Below, in pieces: positions 21,632 through 32,688 of a stretch of 36,492 nucleotides of DNA (positions are counted from its first letter, which is position 1; each line of letters starts with the position of its first letter). A model generated the notes under the pieces. That model saw only the letters and a list, made by a program, of their open reading frames with translations, made no database searches and was not told the DNA's origin. Source of the stretch: Chromera velia (lineage: Eukaryota; Sar; Chromeraceae). The stretch lies in contig JAHBMJ010001790.1 of assembly GCA_018398765.1 (NCBI GenBank), positions 55,001-91,492 on the forward strand. Reading direction: 5' to 3'. A program made the translations under genes and the position numbers.

Positions 21632-24600
21632 ATGTGGGGGTTTGGCACTCCAAAATCCAGTGGTGGAGGTCCCCCCAAGACAGCGCAGACCCCTCCACCT
21701 CCACAGACCGGAGGGCAAGCCCACTCAACCTCTTCCAGACCCCCAGCAACCTCCCCCTTCACTCCACAAGCGCTCTCCACTCCTTTCGCACCAAAGACAG
21801 GGACCTCATCCAGACCCCCGTCTTCCACCTCCCCGTATCGCGCGACGCCACCTGCTGGCTCCTCTCTAATCGATCGTCTCAAAAATGTCAAACCCGCCAC
21901 CCCCCCAAGAGGCAGAGGTACCCCTTCCCAGACCCCTGCAGACAGAGGGTCGGGTTACACAGATGAAGGCGGGCCTGTTCGATCTTCTCCTCTTGAACAT
22001 CTTAACTCCATGCAGCCTGACGATAGCCGATCGTCCTCCTTTGCAAAGTCAACCAATTTCTCCCAATCCCCACCAACTTTGCCCCATTCCCAGCCAACGG
22101 TGTCCTCTCCCTTTGGGAGTGCACAGCAAGCGCCTCCAGCGATCCCGTCCCATCCACCACCACCGAAGCACATGGCGGGGCCCGCTCCTGCTGTGCCTGT
22201 GCCGGGGTCCTCTCCGTCAGCGTCTGCCCCCAGCGGGTCGGCCCACCCCCCCCCGATTGTTCAGAGAAACCCCCCCCCATCAGCGACTTTGGCGTCCTCT
22301 TCGTCTTCTCTGCCTCCAGCAAGGCAGCAACAGACGAGTGACAGAGGAGGGGGGTCAACTACCCGTAGTGGGATGGGCACAGGGGTGGCGGTACCAGGCG
22401 ACGGGACTACAGGGACAGATGCAGGAAGAGAGCAGGCAGAGACGGGAAATGGCGCAGTGAGCGGAACTCGAGGAGATGTCGGAGGTGCGTCGTCGTCTCC
22501 TTCTTCTCCCTCTGTTTCTTCTCATTGCTCTTTTCATTCTTCATCTTCTCTCCCTCCTCCCAGAGAAAATGTACAGCCTGCAACAACAGCGGTTGTGGAG
22601 TCAAATGCAGTCACGGTGACTGGGAGCGTTGGGGGGGAAGGGGAGGACAAAACGGGTGTGAGGGGTGACCGCGCTTCTTCTGTTGCGCCCTCTCAAACTG
22701 ACCAAGCTCTTCCAGTTTCTCCTCCTCTCTCTGCTGTGTATCCTCCTGCGCGTCTCCCTGCTTCTGCTACTCCTGCTGCCGGTGCTGGTGTTGGTGCGCT
22801 TGCCGGAGGATCTTCTTCTTCCATTGCCTCTTCCTCTCCTTCTTCACATATAGATCCGGCACACGCAACACCGTCACCTAAGCAGAAACCCACACCGGTC
22901 TCCGGCTCACGTCCTCCTCCGATCGTACAGTCTCCCTCCTCCTCGTCTCTTCGCTCTGCTGCCCTCTCAAGACGTTTCGCAACAAGCACCAGAAGTCTCA
23001 ACCAGTCCCTAGCGTTCTCGGAAGGAGCGGCAGGCAAGATAGGTATGCGCATTCCCTTTTGCACTGCAGGTACAAGCGCATTCGGCCCCGGACGATCCCC
23101 CTTCACCTCCCGTCCCCCTCATCCCCACCAGCGCATTCCCTACTCCACAGCCCGATCGGCTCATGCGGTCGTCTCAGACAGGGGAGGACTTCGCACAGGC
23201 GGAGGGGGCGAGACGGTCCGAAGCCACGCCCCGTCTCCGTACGCAGGCACGGCCTCTCCGTCCAGCGTCGCGACTCCCGTCAACGCAAGTGGTGCACCCC
23301 CCCTGTCTCCGATGCACCTCCCCCCTCCCCCCACCAGTGCCCAGAAAGAAAAAGATGCCACGCCTGGAGAAAGAGAGCGGCGCTTGAGTGGTGCTCAAAG
23401 CCCCGGGGGCACTTCTCAGGATCTCTTCCCAGGGGGGGACACGAACAGAAAGAGCGAGGCAGTGACGCCTATCGTACACCCTTGCGCATCCTCCCGCTCA
23501 TATGTTGCAGCCTCAATGGCAAAGACACCCAAGGCACCCACCCCCTCAAATCCCATACCAGGAGCCCAATCCACACCCCACCCACAGGCCCCCCCCCTGC
23601 CGCCTGGGGGGCCCTCTGCCTCCCCAAAGTCCAAAACTCCAATTCATCATCATCAACATTTTCCTTCAGGGTCACCACAGAGTTCATCTGGCGCCAAAGT
23701 AGCCCATGCCTTCCCTACAGGTGACAGCGCCTCTGCGAGCAGCAACGCTAGCGGCAGTGGTGGGACTGACGGGCACGCAGCTGGGTCTGCTGGCTGTGTC
23801 ACGCCCATTCCTCGTGGGCCTCCGAATACTACAGGGGCGAGGGGGGGGATTGCAGTGGCATCGCCTGGTTTTTCAGCTTCTCCCCAAGTCGACCGAGGTC
23901 TGGGTGATTCCCCCTTTGCATCCCCATACAATTCCTTCCAAAGTCCCGACCCCGTCTCTCTGACGGGCCGTGCGGGTCCTCCCAGAACGCAACAGGCCCC
24001 CCGAGGGTATGTGGGGGGAGATGAGAGAGAGGCAAGGACTCCCTCATTTTCTCCTTCTGCCGTCACACCGCAACAGCGTACGAAGGCCCCCGGAGAGATT
24101 GGGGGACCTACAGCGCCACCCACCGTCTTCCAGACAGCCCGGCCGTTCCTCCCACCTGCGGGCAGAAGGGGGGGTAGAGGTCTAGGGAGTCTTGTGGAAG
24201 AGGAGGAGGAAGGGTGCGATCGGAGGGGAGAAGGAGAGTCGCGTCTGCGCGATTTGGTTGCGTTGTTGAGAAATCGGGTGTCGTCTCTGGGAACTGAGGA
24301 AGAGGATAGTGGTCGGTCCCCTGGGCCGGGATCCCGACGTCACTCCCTTTCTCTTCTGGTCACACCCCCCGGCAGCAGCGCTCTGTCTGCAGACTCCTCC
24401 CGTCTCCAACGTCTGTGGCACCGTGTGTGGGAAAAGGCCCATTCGATGGTGAGTGCCTCGGGGAGTTCTTTCGAGGTGCCCCCACCTCCACAGACTGAGA
24501 GACTGCTTCCGAACACTCTGCTGTCAATGGCCGAACAGCTCTTGAGCGGGAACTTTGAAGGTGGGGAGAAACCGTGTGTAGTGGAGACGCGTCTCTCTTC

Positions 24601-26576
24601 TGCGGTGGTGGCTTCTGCCGCTGCGGAACTACTGTCCGGGTTTGAGGCGGTTGGCTTGTTATCCTCTGGTGTTGTGGAGAAAGAGAAAGGAGAGTCTGCG
24701 GTGCGGGAGGTGGAGGATCGTATCGTAGGTTGTCTTGAAATTGGTACGTGAAGGAAGGATGGTACAAGATGTTTTTCTCTCCTTGCCTCCGTACTTTTTT
24801 CTCTCCTTGCCTGCGTACGCATTTTTTCTCTCATGTGTTTCCGGCCCTGCAATGCTTCCTCTTCCTCTTCTGCCTGCGACTCACCCTACTCCGACTGTCG
24901 CTCTCTGGTGACATTCGTATGACAAGGCATTGATCAATCAAACATAGCGGGGAAGGGTGTACTCCTAGATGCTTCTTTTTTTGTCTCCCTGTTGTTTTTG
25001 GTCAAAAAGCAGGAGCTTCGCTTTGTGATTGATCTTTGTGCATTTTCACCTTTGTGAATGAAATGAAATGAATGAATGCCTGGATGGATGCAGTGGGTGG
25101 TCAGCTGAGTTTTCTCCTGGGTTCGTTTTTTCTGTTAGCGGGAAGGGTCCAGGAAGTCGGGACCGAAAAACAGGGACTCCAGGTAGGTTGGCATTTGTTT
25201 CTTTCTTTGCCTTTGTTGTTGAGGGGGGTGGAACGGGCGGTGTGAGCTCTTTTGTTTCAGAAGTGGTCCAGTACCCCCCAAACGGTGTGACGCATTTCTC
25301 TTGTATGGAGCCCCTTTTCATTTGGGCAACTTGTTTTGTCCCTTTCTTCATCCTTCGTATTTTTTTATTTTCTTCGTTGGGCATCCCAGGCAGGGAATTA
25401 TGTTCTGTCAGCTCTTCCCTCCTTTTTGCCCGTCTCTTCGTCTTCTCTCTGCCTGCCTGCTGGAAGGGAGAAGGGAAGGGGTCGCATGAGAGGAGGGAAG
25501 AAAGGCAGGAAGGAAAGAAAGGAACAGAAGAAGGGAGGGCGCAAAGGATCCGTCTTGCCTGCCGGGCTCTGTCTGTCTCTATCTGTCTCTGCTCCTGTTT
25601 GTTTGTTTGTGTGCAGGAGGAAGCACAGAGGGCCAAGGAGGCGCTTCGCTCTGCCAAGGAGGTCAGTCAAATGAAGGAGAGGGATGAATAAACAGACAAT
25701 TTCTTGCAATTTATGGTTGGAGAAGGGAAGCCTGAAGAAGGAGCCAGATGAGTGAGAAGACTGGAAGAAGTCTGACAGAGGTACAGAAGAGAAGAGAAGA
25801 TTGAGCGAGTAACCATGTGTTGCGACATCGGTCTGTTGTACAGCAGGCATGAAATACCGAACTTATCCCCCCACCCCCCTACGCGCATGCGTCCACCCAC
25901 ACACATGTCACGTCTGCAGGAGCGCAAACGTCAGGAAGGTCGCCTGAGGGAGAGGGATAACGAAGCAGAGCAGAGGGAGGAGGAACTGGCAGAGGCCCGA
26001 AAGAGAGCCGAGGACCTCGAACACCAGCTGAAGAGAGCTGAGCAGATGGTCAGTCAGTCTATGAGTCAGGAAGGCAGTCAGTTGGCGTATGGGCCCCGGA
26101 CCGCTCACATAAAATGCCTGCATGGCTGTCCCTGGGTCCGACTGAATGAGACACAGTCGGAGGGGTTCAGTCAAAGGTGGCCAGAGCATTGGGAATGCCT
26201 CGGTTGTCAAAAACATACGAATCCATGCATATGAACGACCGAAAAGAGTTCCCACAAACAACGTCTGCCTCTTCTCTTTCCGCAATTTCGCCTTCCTTTC
26301 TCCAAGGACAGACAAGGTGCCTCCCTAGACCCTCGAGGGGCTTTTTTTTTTCTTTTGAAATATGAACTTTCCGATCAGACAGACAAGCTGCATGCATGCC
26401 TCGCTAGACCCTCGACGGGTTCGTCTTCTGGCTGCCCTTCTGCCTGCCGTGCTGGTATTGAGTCATTCCCCCTCAGATACTGTCTGCATGTCACCGTGTG
26501 TCTCTTTGTCTGTCTGTGTTTGAGAGCGAGTGTGTGTGTGTATGTGTGTGTGTGTGTATGTGTGTGTGCGTGCGTG

Positions 26577-26610
<34 letters not shown>

Positions 26611-27298
26611 AGTGTATGTGTGTGTGCGTGCAGAGAAAGGAGAACGAGGCCAAGCTCCGTGAGAATTTGAAGAAAGAAGAGGACCTCAGGTCCGTGGGTG
26701 GGTGGGTGCGGGGGAGGGTCGATGATGGACTCTCTGTTCCCTCGATGCACAAGCCTGCCTGCCTGCCTGCCCTAGAGTGGCGATGGAGTGAACTGCAGCT
26801 TTTTTTTTTCTTGTATGTGAAGGATCCCAGAGGGTCATTCTTTTCTGTATATAAGAAGACCTTTCTTTGTGTCGTGTGCTTTTTTGTTTGACCGGATTTC
26901 ATCGTGCGCCTCTTTCAAAGATTTCACTGCAAAGGATGCAGCATCGGTCTGGCTGCCCACACGTTTTCCATAATCTATGCTGTGACTCCATGCTTATCCC
27001 ACATCTCTCTTTGGTTTGTCTTTCCCCCTTCAACTCGCATAGCCCTAATTCTCTCCGTCCTTTGCAGGAAGGAGGCGGAGGAGAAGAACAAAAAATACGC
27101 GAGAACATTTGTGGAGATGAAGAAACAATATGCCGACATGGTCAGGCAGCTGCATGGCATGCAGGGTTGTCTGGCCGTGCACTGGATAGGATTCCGTGGT
27201 TGTTGTTTTTTCGTTTCATTGATTGATTGATTGATGCTTTGGTGGGAAAGTCCGAGCAGACTGTTTGCATGGCTGTATGAGTGACTGTAGTTTGAAGT

Positions 27299-27351
<53 letters not shown>

Positions 27352-30150
27352 TGTGTGTTTCTTCTTTTTTTTTCGGGTTCCCGACCGACAAGTGGATTGA
27401 GTGATGCGATGAACACACGCTCACTCTGTCAAAAAAATTCTTTCCTTCCCCGTCGAACCTTGATTCATTCATGCCTTGATCGAGTACATGCAGTCCGAGC
27501 GATTCCAGAATCTGGTGGAATCCCAGGCGAGGGCGAGAAGGGTGAGTGAGCGAGTTGCTTGGGGGGTGGAGCGTGCCTCTGTTTGTGTCGGCTTCCTCCC
27601 CGTTTTGAGCCTTGACTTGAGCAGAGGAGAAGAGACGTCTGATTTCTCTCTCGGTTCAAAATTTTCTCTTGCCCCCTTTTCTCGCCTCAGTTGATTGCGC
27701 CCTCTTTGAATTGACTGAACTTCAGCTTTGCTTTTATTTCTATGACAATAACAGGATGATTACATGCCCCCTCTCTGCCCTCTCTCATTACTGCCCGCCC
27801 CACTTTTCTTTCTTTCTTTTCTGCACACGCCTCTAGACCCTTGCGGGGAATCGTCGCCTCCGTTCACTTCTTTTCTTTCAAACAAATTATGTCAATTCTC
27901 CTGTGAATGATAATATCGATTCACTCACTGTCGTTCCCTGTTCTTTCAAAATCTTCTCTTCTCTCCTCTCCTCCGCTCCTATTCATCCAGGATGAAACTC
28001 CCCCCGCGACCCCCTTCCCGAGGACCCCCGATGCCGCCGCCGCCGCCGGTGCAGCAGCAGCAGCGACAGGAGGGTCAGTAGGAGGCCCGACGCCCTCACT
28101 AGTCGCCCCCCCAACGGGAACCCACCCGATGGACCGCACACCCCCTCCCACTCATCCGAGTCAGATGACAGCACCGCAATCCCCCTCGTCGCCTTCCTTC
28201 TCCCCCCCCCTGGGAAGAAGACCTTCAGAGACCGTCTCCCTTGGAGGAGGACAAAGGGAGTGCAACGGTACACCCGTGCCACGAGAAGCGCAAAGAGCAG
28301 TGGAGGGAGCACAGGGAGCAGAAGACGAAGAGGAGCATCGGAGGAGCCCCGTACGGACTGGCCTTCTCTTCCCCCCCCGGACACAGAAACAGAATGATGA
28401 AAGGGGGACCCCAACCCCCTTTCCCGCAACTGAGGAGACCCCCCCTCCCCCCTCCCATCCTCCTATTCGGGGACCTGGGGGGGGGATTGTGTTGCCCCCT
28501 TCAGAAGACTTGGGGATGATCCCGTTGGTGTCTGCTGGTGTGGTGCCGATACCACCAGGCGCATTCCGAGGGCCCTACTCCCTTCCCCAAGCACCCTTTT
28601 CCACCTTCACACCTCCGCCTCGTATGGGGGGTGAGGAAGATCCTAACAGTCTCGCACCGCCCTCAGCAGCTTCCCACCCAGGCACGAATGCGAATCGAGC
28701 ACCGCCGAAGAAGACTGCCGAAGGAGAGATGGTCGTTCTAGGTCTGTCAGGGAAGCAGTGCGCGTTCCTGAAGGACGCCCACGGGTGGCTGATGCGTGCC
28801 GTCGCAGCAGCAGAAGCAGAAGTTGACAAGAAATTGACAGAGAAGGCCCAATCGACTGATGGCAGCGTTGTGTATATTCCCCGATTGAACGAGCTTGGCC
28901 ATTTGGCACTTGAGATGGTCATCATGGCTCTGTTGTCTCTCGAGTCAATTCCCTCTGTCTGCACCTGGACGTCTCAGGAGGGGAAGCCCAAGATGGTGGA
29001 CAGGATGGCAGAGATGGAAACGAAAGTGCATCAAGGGGGTCTGGTGAAACCGCCAGAGCAGACTTCAGTGATGCCCGCAGGAGACTTTAGTAGGACTCCC
29101 CAAAGAGACAGAGAGGGGGGAGTGCACATTGTGCAGATGGACAGAGCTTCTCCGGGGCCGTCTGGGCGTCGGTCGTCCTCCCTTGACCCCCCTCCGCATT
29201 GCGTCTCCTGTGCCTGTTCGGTCTTGCCACAAGTCTCGGGTCGGTGGGTGCGCATGATGCGAGAGAGAGGCAGGCAGACAGACAGGCAGGCAGACAGATA
29301 GAGAGAAGGCTCTATTCAATCAGCGATCAGAAAGGGGGATGAGACTAGAATTGGTAGGATGAAAGTTCCAGTGGTCGGAGGGGAGAGAAGTAGATAGAGT
29401 CTAAAGTGATTGCAATAATGGACCTCGAAAGGCATGTTTGAATGAACAAATGAATCTTCCTTCCTTTGAAGAGAAGACCCATTTCCTTTCATTTGCCTCT
29501 CACTTTTCCAGCCTGCATGCCTCTCTTTTTCCCTTCCCTCCTTTTCCACACAATCGTTGTCACGTTTCTCCGAAAAACACATTCCGATGATCTAGCTCAT
29601 CGCTACTAATCTCCCTCCCATTGTTGCCTTCCTTGACTGATTTGAACGATTGCTTTGATGAATTGATGCAGCAAAGGTGCGCCGTCTCGTGTCTGATGAA
29701 GACTGCGAAGAGGACGAGACGGAACTTGAGGGCGAGGAGGGAAGGACTGGGGCCTTTGCGTGGCAGAAGTGGCCGAGCATGGCAGAAGTGTCGCAGTTGG
29801 TCGAGGGGCTGTGCGCGTTGATGCTGCTGATCGCCATCGGTTTGTATTTGTGGATCAAAATCGACAGGGGGGAAATGACTGTAGAAGACATTAGGAGATT
29901 CCTGTGGGGGGGTGTTGAGAAGGGCTTCGTGGCTCTGGAGAGTGCGGGTCACTCAATGGTGGAGAGATGTGTGAGGTTGTGGAGAGGGGGGGAGGGGAGT
30001 GGTTGGGGTGACTTGTTTTCTTCTTCTTCTGCTTCCTCTGGCTCTTTCTTCTCTCTTCTATCGCCTCTGAAGAGCATCCTTCCGTCAGTCGACTCATGTC
30101 TCTCCTGGATTCTGGAGGGCCTTCGGGTCAGGGAGTGGTTGAGCGGATGA
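21632..30150 (+). CDS. Large Pro/Ser-rich coiled-coil protein with a C-terminal membrane span
   Basis: I do not recognise the family. Exons: 21632-24743, 25139-25182, 25617-25661, 25920-26048, 26634-26689, 27068-27140, 27494-27541, 27991-29239, 29672-30150. They total 5235 nt, close in phase, and code 1744 residues. ATG 21632 (MWGFGTPK) was chosen because the open frame before it has no other ATG. Residues 1 to about 880 are low-complexity Pro/Ser/Thr/Gly; then a more ordered region (VALLRNRVSSLG to the exon end). Exons 2-7 are 44-129 nt each and code charged helix typical of a coiled coil (EEAQRAKEALRSAKE, ERDNEAEQREEELAEARKR). Exon 8 is Pro-rich, then has a compact conserved-looking segment (28730-29010; GKQCAFLKDAHGWLMRAV, LNELGHLALEMVIMALLSLE). 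Exon 9 has an acidic stretch, then one span (LCALMLLIAIGLYLWIKI) and about 95 residues. Such a layout fits an organelle-membrane tether or scaffold, which is inference. The exon 8 donor (29240) is the least certain border. Confidence 0.75.
26525..26631 (+). repeat. (GT)n microsatellite ending at a 3' splice site
   Basis: About 105 bp of interrupted GT repeat whose last units run into the acceptor GTGCAG before exon 5 (26634) of the coiled-coil gene. There is no ordinary polypyrimidine tract in this stretch. Confidence 0.95.
27303..27358 (+). repeat. (CT)n(GT)n microsatellite in an intron
   Basis: CT repeat followed by GT repeat on the coding strand of the coiled-coil gene, between exons 6 and 7. 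It has the same composite order as the intronic repeat at 16397-16456 read on that gene's coding strand. Confidence 0.95.
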
Positions 30151-32688
30151 GACCTGAAGAGCAAGAAGGAGAAATGGAGGGAGGGACTATGGGTGGGTGT
30201 GGAACAATTTAGCTGTTGATGAAAGAGAGTGAAGGCAGAGAGAGAGAAGATAGAGCTGAGGGAAGTACTCAAATAGAAATCAAAGGAGAGAACGGACTTT
30301 CTTTGAGGGCCAAGGAGGGAAATGAGGACGGACGGCCGCGTGAAGGTGTCCCTCCAAAAGTGCTCGGAGCCCTCCGCTCTTTTTTCGTCCTTTGTCTCTT
30401 TGTGCTGCTTGCTCAGAAAGGGAGGAAGCACTTAACAGGCGAGAGAAGGAGGAGAGATTCGAACGGCACATTTGTCTTCGACTTGCGTCTGGCCACTGTC
30501 CTCCACTCTTGATTTGTTTGTTTGTTTGTTTGTGTGAGTGGGTGCAGATTGCGCCTTTCGTTGGCGTGTCGTCATCTTTCCTCTGTACTCTTCTCACTGC
30601 GGCTGTACTCATTTGATTTCTTCATTTGTTGGCCTGCGTCCGTTGCTTCATTCTTTTGTTTTATGATGAGAGGTCCGAGAGAGAGAGAACCTTTCTCCCT
30701 CCCTTCCTGTTGTCTGTCGAGCGAGCGATCGGTCAATTGACCGATTGAACGCATGACTACAGAGTCAAATGTGTGCTGCGCGTCTCAAATGAATAGATAA
30801 ATGAATAGATATCCACTCTGCTCTCTCGTCTGGCTGCGTGTGGTGCGTCTCGTTGCGAGTCGTCAGTCAGGGATCGATGGAGTCACCTCACTCACTCAAA
30901 TTGTTTGGAATTAAGCGAAGGGAGACGTGTACGGTGCAGAGGCCAAGGGCAAGAGACCGAGGGAGGAAAGGAAGGAGGAGAGTTAAGCGGGCCAGAGAAG
31001 AAACTGTTTCCCCCTCGGTGCCCTTCAATTATAATGTAAATAAAGAGGGGAGGGTCTCTGCCACCCTCTCTGGGTTGAAGTCCTTTGAGAGGCTCCCCCC
31101 TCCCCTTGTCCAGACTTTGTTTCAACACTCCATCTGCATGGATGCCGCCGACTGTCTCTGTTCCTTCGATTGTGTGTGCATGGGTCTGGGATGGGATCGA
31201 GATGCATGATCTGTTGACTAGTCTGATGAATGGTTCCGGCCGCTGCGTGCATGTGGCCTCCACTCTAATTCAATTCGTGAACTTGAATTGGATGGATTCG
31301 TTTGTATGTTCGCGGGCATGCAAATGCGTGACTGCAGAGTCCCGCACTACCCCCCCCTGCCAGCGACTAGCTGGAAACTCTGATTTATACAGCCAATCCG
31401 CTATGTCACAATTAATCTAGCAATTCATATAAACCTAGACTGACAAGAAACTATAGGCACATAAAGCTAGACATGAAGTCAGAAGTTTGTTTAATTAAAA
31501 CCTTTCCATATAATTTATGAAACATTTATGATATAAAAGACCAAGCGCAGACAAGTGATAAGTGATTTAGTGGTACCCTTGAGCACTGTTGCCGTTTTGT
31601 CTTGTAGAGGTCGCCCCCGCAAACAGCAGAGGGGTGTGCTCCATCGCTGAGGCTCAGATCATACCCCGTAGCCCGCCTAGAATCTCTTCCAGGCCGTTTT
31701 CAATCAACTTCTTTGTTACACATACGCAGCCTAAGCCTTTGCATGTGACGTGGCAGTCAGACGTGCTTTACACATCACGCTTCTTTTTTAACTAAAAAAG
31801 GCACGATCGTCAAAATTAAGTTCAAAATACTAATTAGACATTGGTAAATGATATGACGGACTTTTTGCTTTAGCAGTCTTTCGTTTTGTAGCTGGCTAAG
31901 TCTGACTTCTTCTTGTCTTCATCCAGCTATGACTCTTTTTAGATTCTTCTACTTCTGGCAGGGCATGCTTGCACATGCATGAGCGAGGCTGCTTTATATG
32001 ATGTTGACTGCCAGCCAATTAACTTGAATGGCAGCCATGTTACACAACCCCACATTTCAGGTTAAACACTATCTAAGTCCGGCCATCTTTTTCACTCTTT
32101 ATATCTGATTCACTGCAATATGTACTTTTGTGTTTAACTTGTAACCTGCCGATTCAGTGCCAACCGCTAGACGCCTATGATAGGCTGATGGCGATGGCGT
32201 ACAATGAGAGGATTCAATTGTATAGAGATATATAATATCTCGGGCCCTATTAGCAGTAGCGACACTAGTGGTCACTGGTCACACCTTAACATAGCGGGAA
32301 CTTGAAGGCCTAACGCGAACTAGAACGCGACAGAATGAATCGATCAATCAATCGATTAATGAATCAATCATACTTTATTGTTTTTTTATTGTGTGTTTAT
32401 ACTATATAGTTTTGGTTTATACTAGTTCCACTGTTTTAGTTCTATATTATTTTCTTATTTCTAGGAAGAGCTGTAACAAAAGTATGAACTTTGGATCATA
32501 CTAATTGAATAAATCATACTAAATAAATCAGAGTGTTAAAGCAGCGTCAGTTGAGGTTTAGATGGTCTATATACACCCATCTAGACGCCCATGTATCAAA
32601 TTGTAAAGAAATATTCAAAATGAGATTTATTGAATGAACTTTGAGTGAAATGGTCAATACTCCATTTTTAGTACGCAAGAGAAACAAG
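30151..32688. other. Gene-poor region with an AT-rich island (about 31400-32680)
   Basis: No supported gene. 30151-31400 resembles the surrounding DNA, with a short GTTT repeat near 30513-30534. From about 31400 the sequence turns clearly AT-rich and loses the G runs seen elsewhere. It contains TCAA/ATCA repeats near 32341-32370, like the LINE tail at 15551-15565, and a TTTATT at 32626-32631. That is AATAAA on the minus strand, about 60 bp past the METTL stop, and a possible poly(A) signal. The island may be an old mobile-element remnant. Confidence 0.5.

Noticed and set aside
21632-24743. FG-repeat nucleoporin
   Set aside because: A few FG dipeptides occur (WGFG, SPFGS, AFGPG), but not the dense FG repeats of that class.
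28730-29010. BAG-type helical domain in the coiled-coil gene
   Set aside because: LALEMVIMALLSLE recalls a BAG helix, but the diagnostic Arg and Asp pattern after it is not clear.
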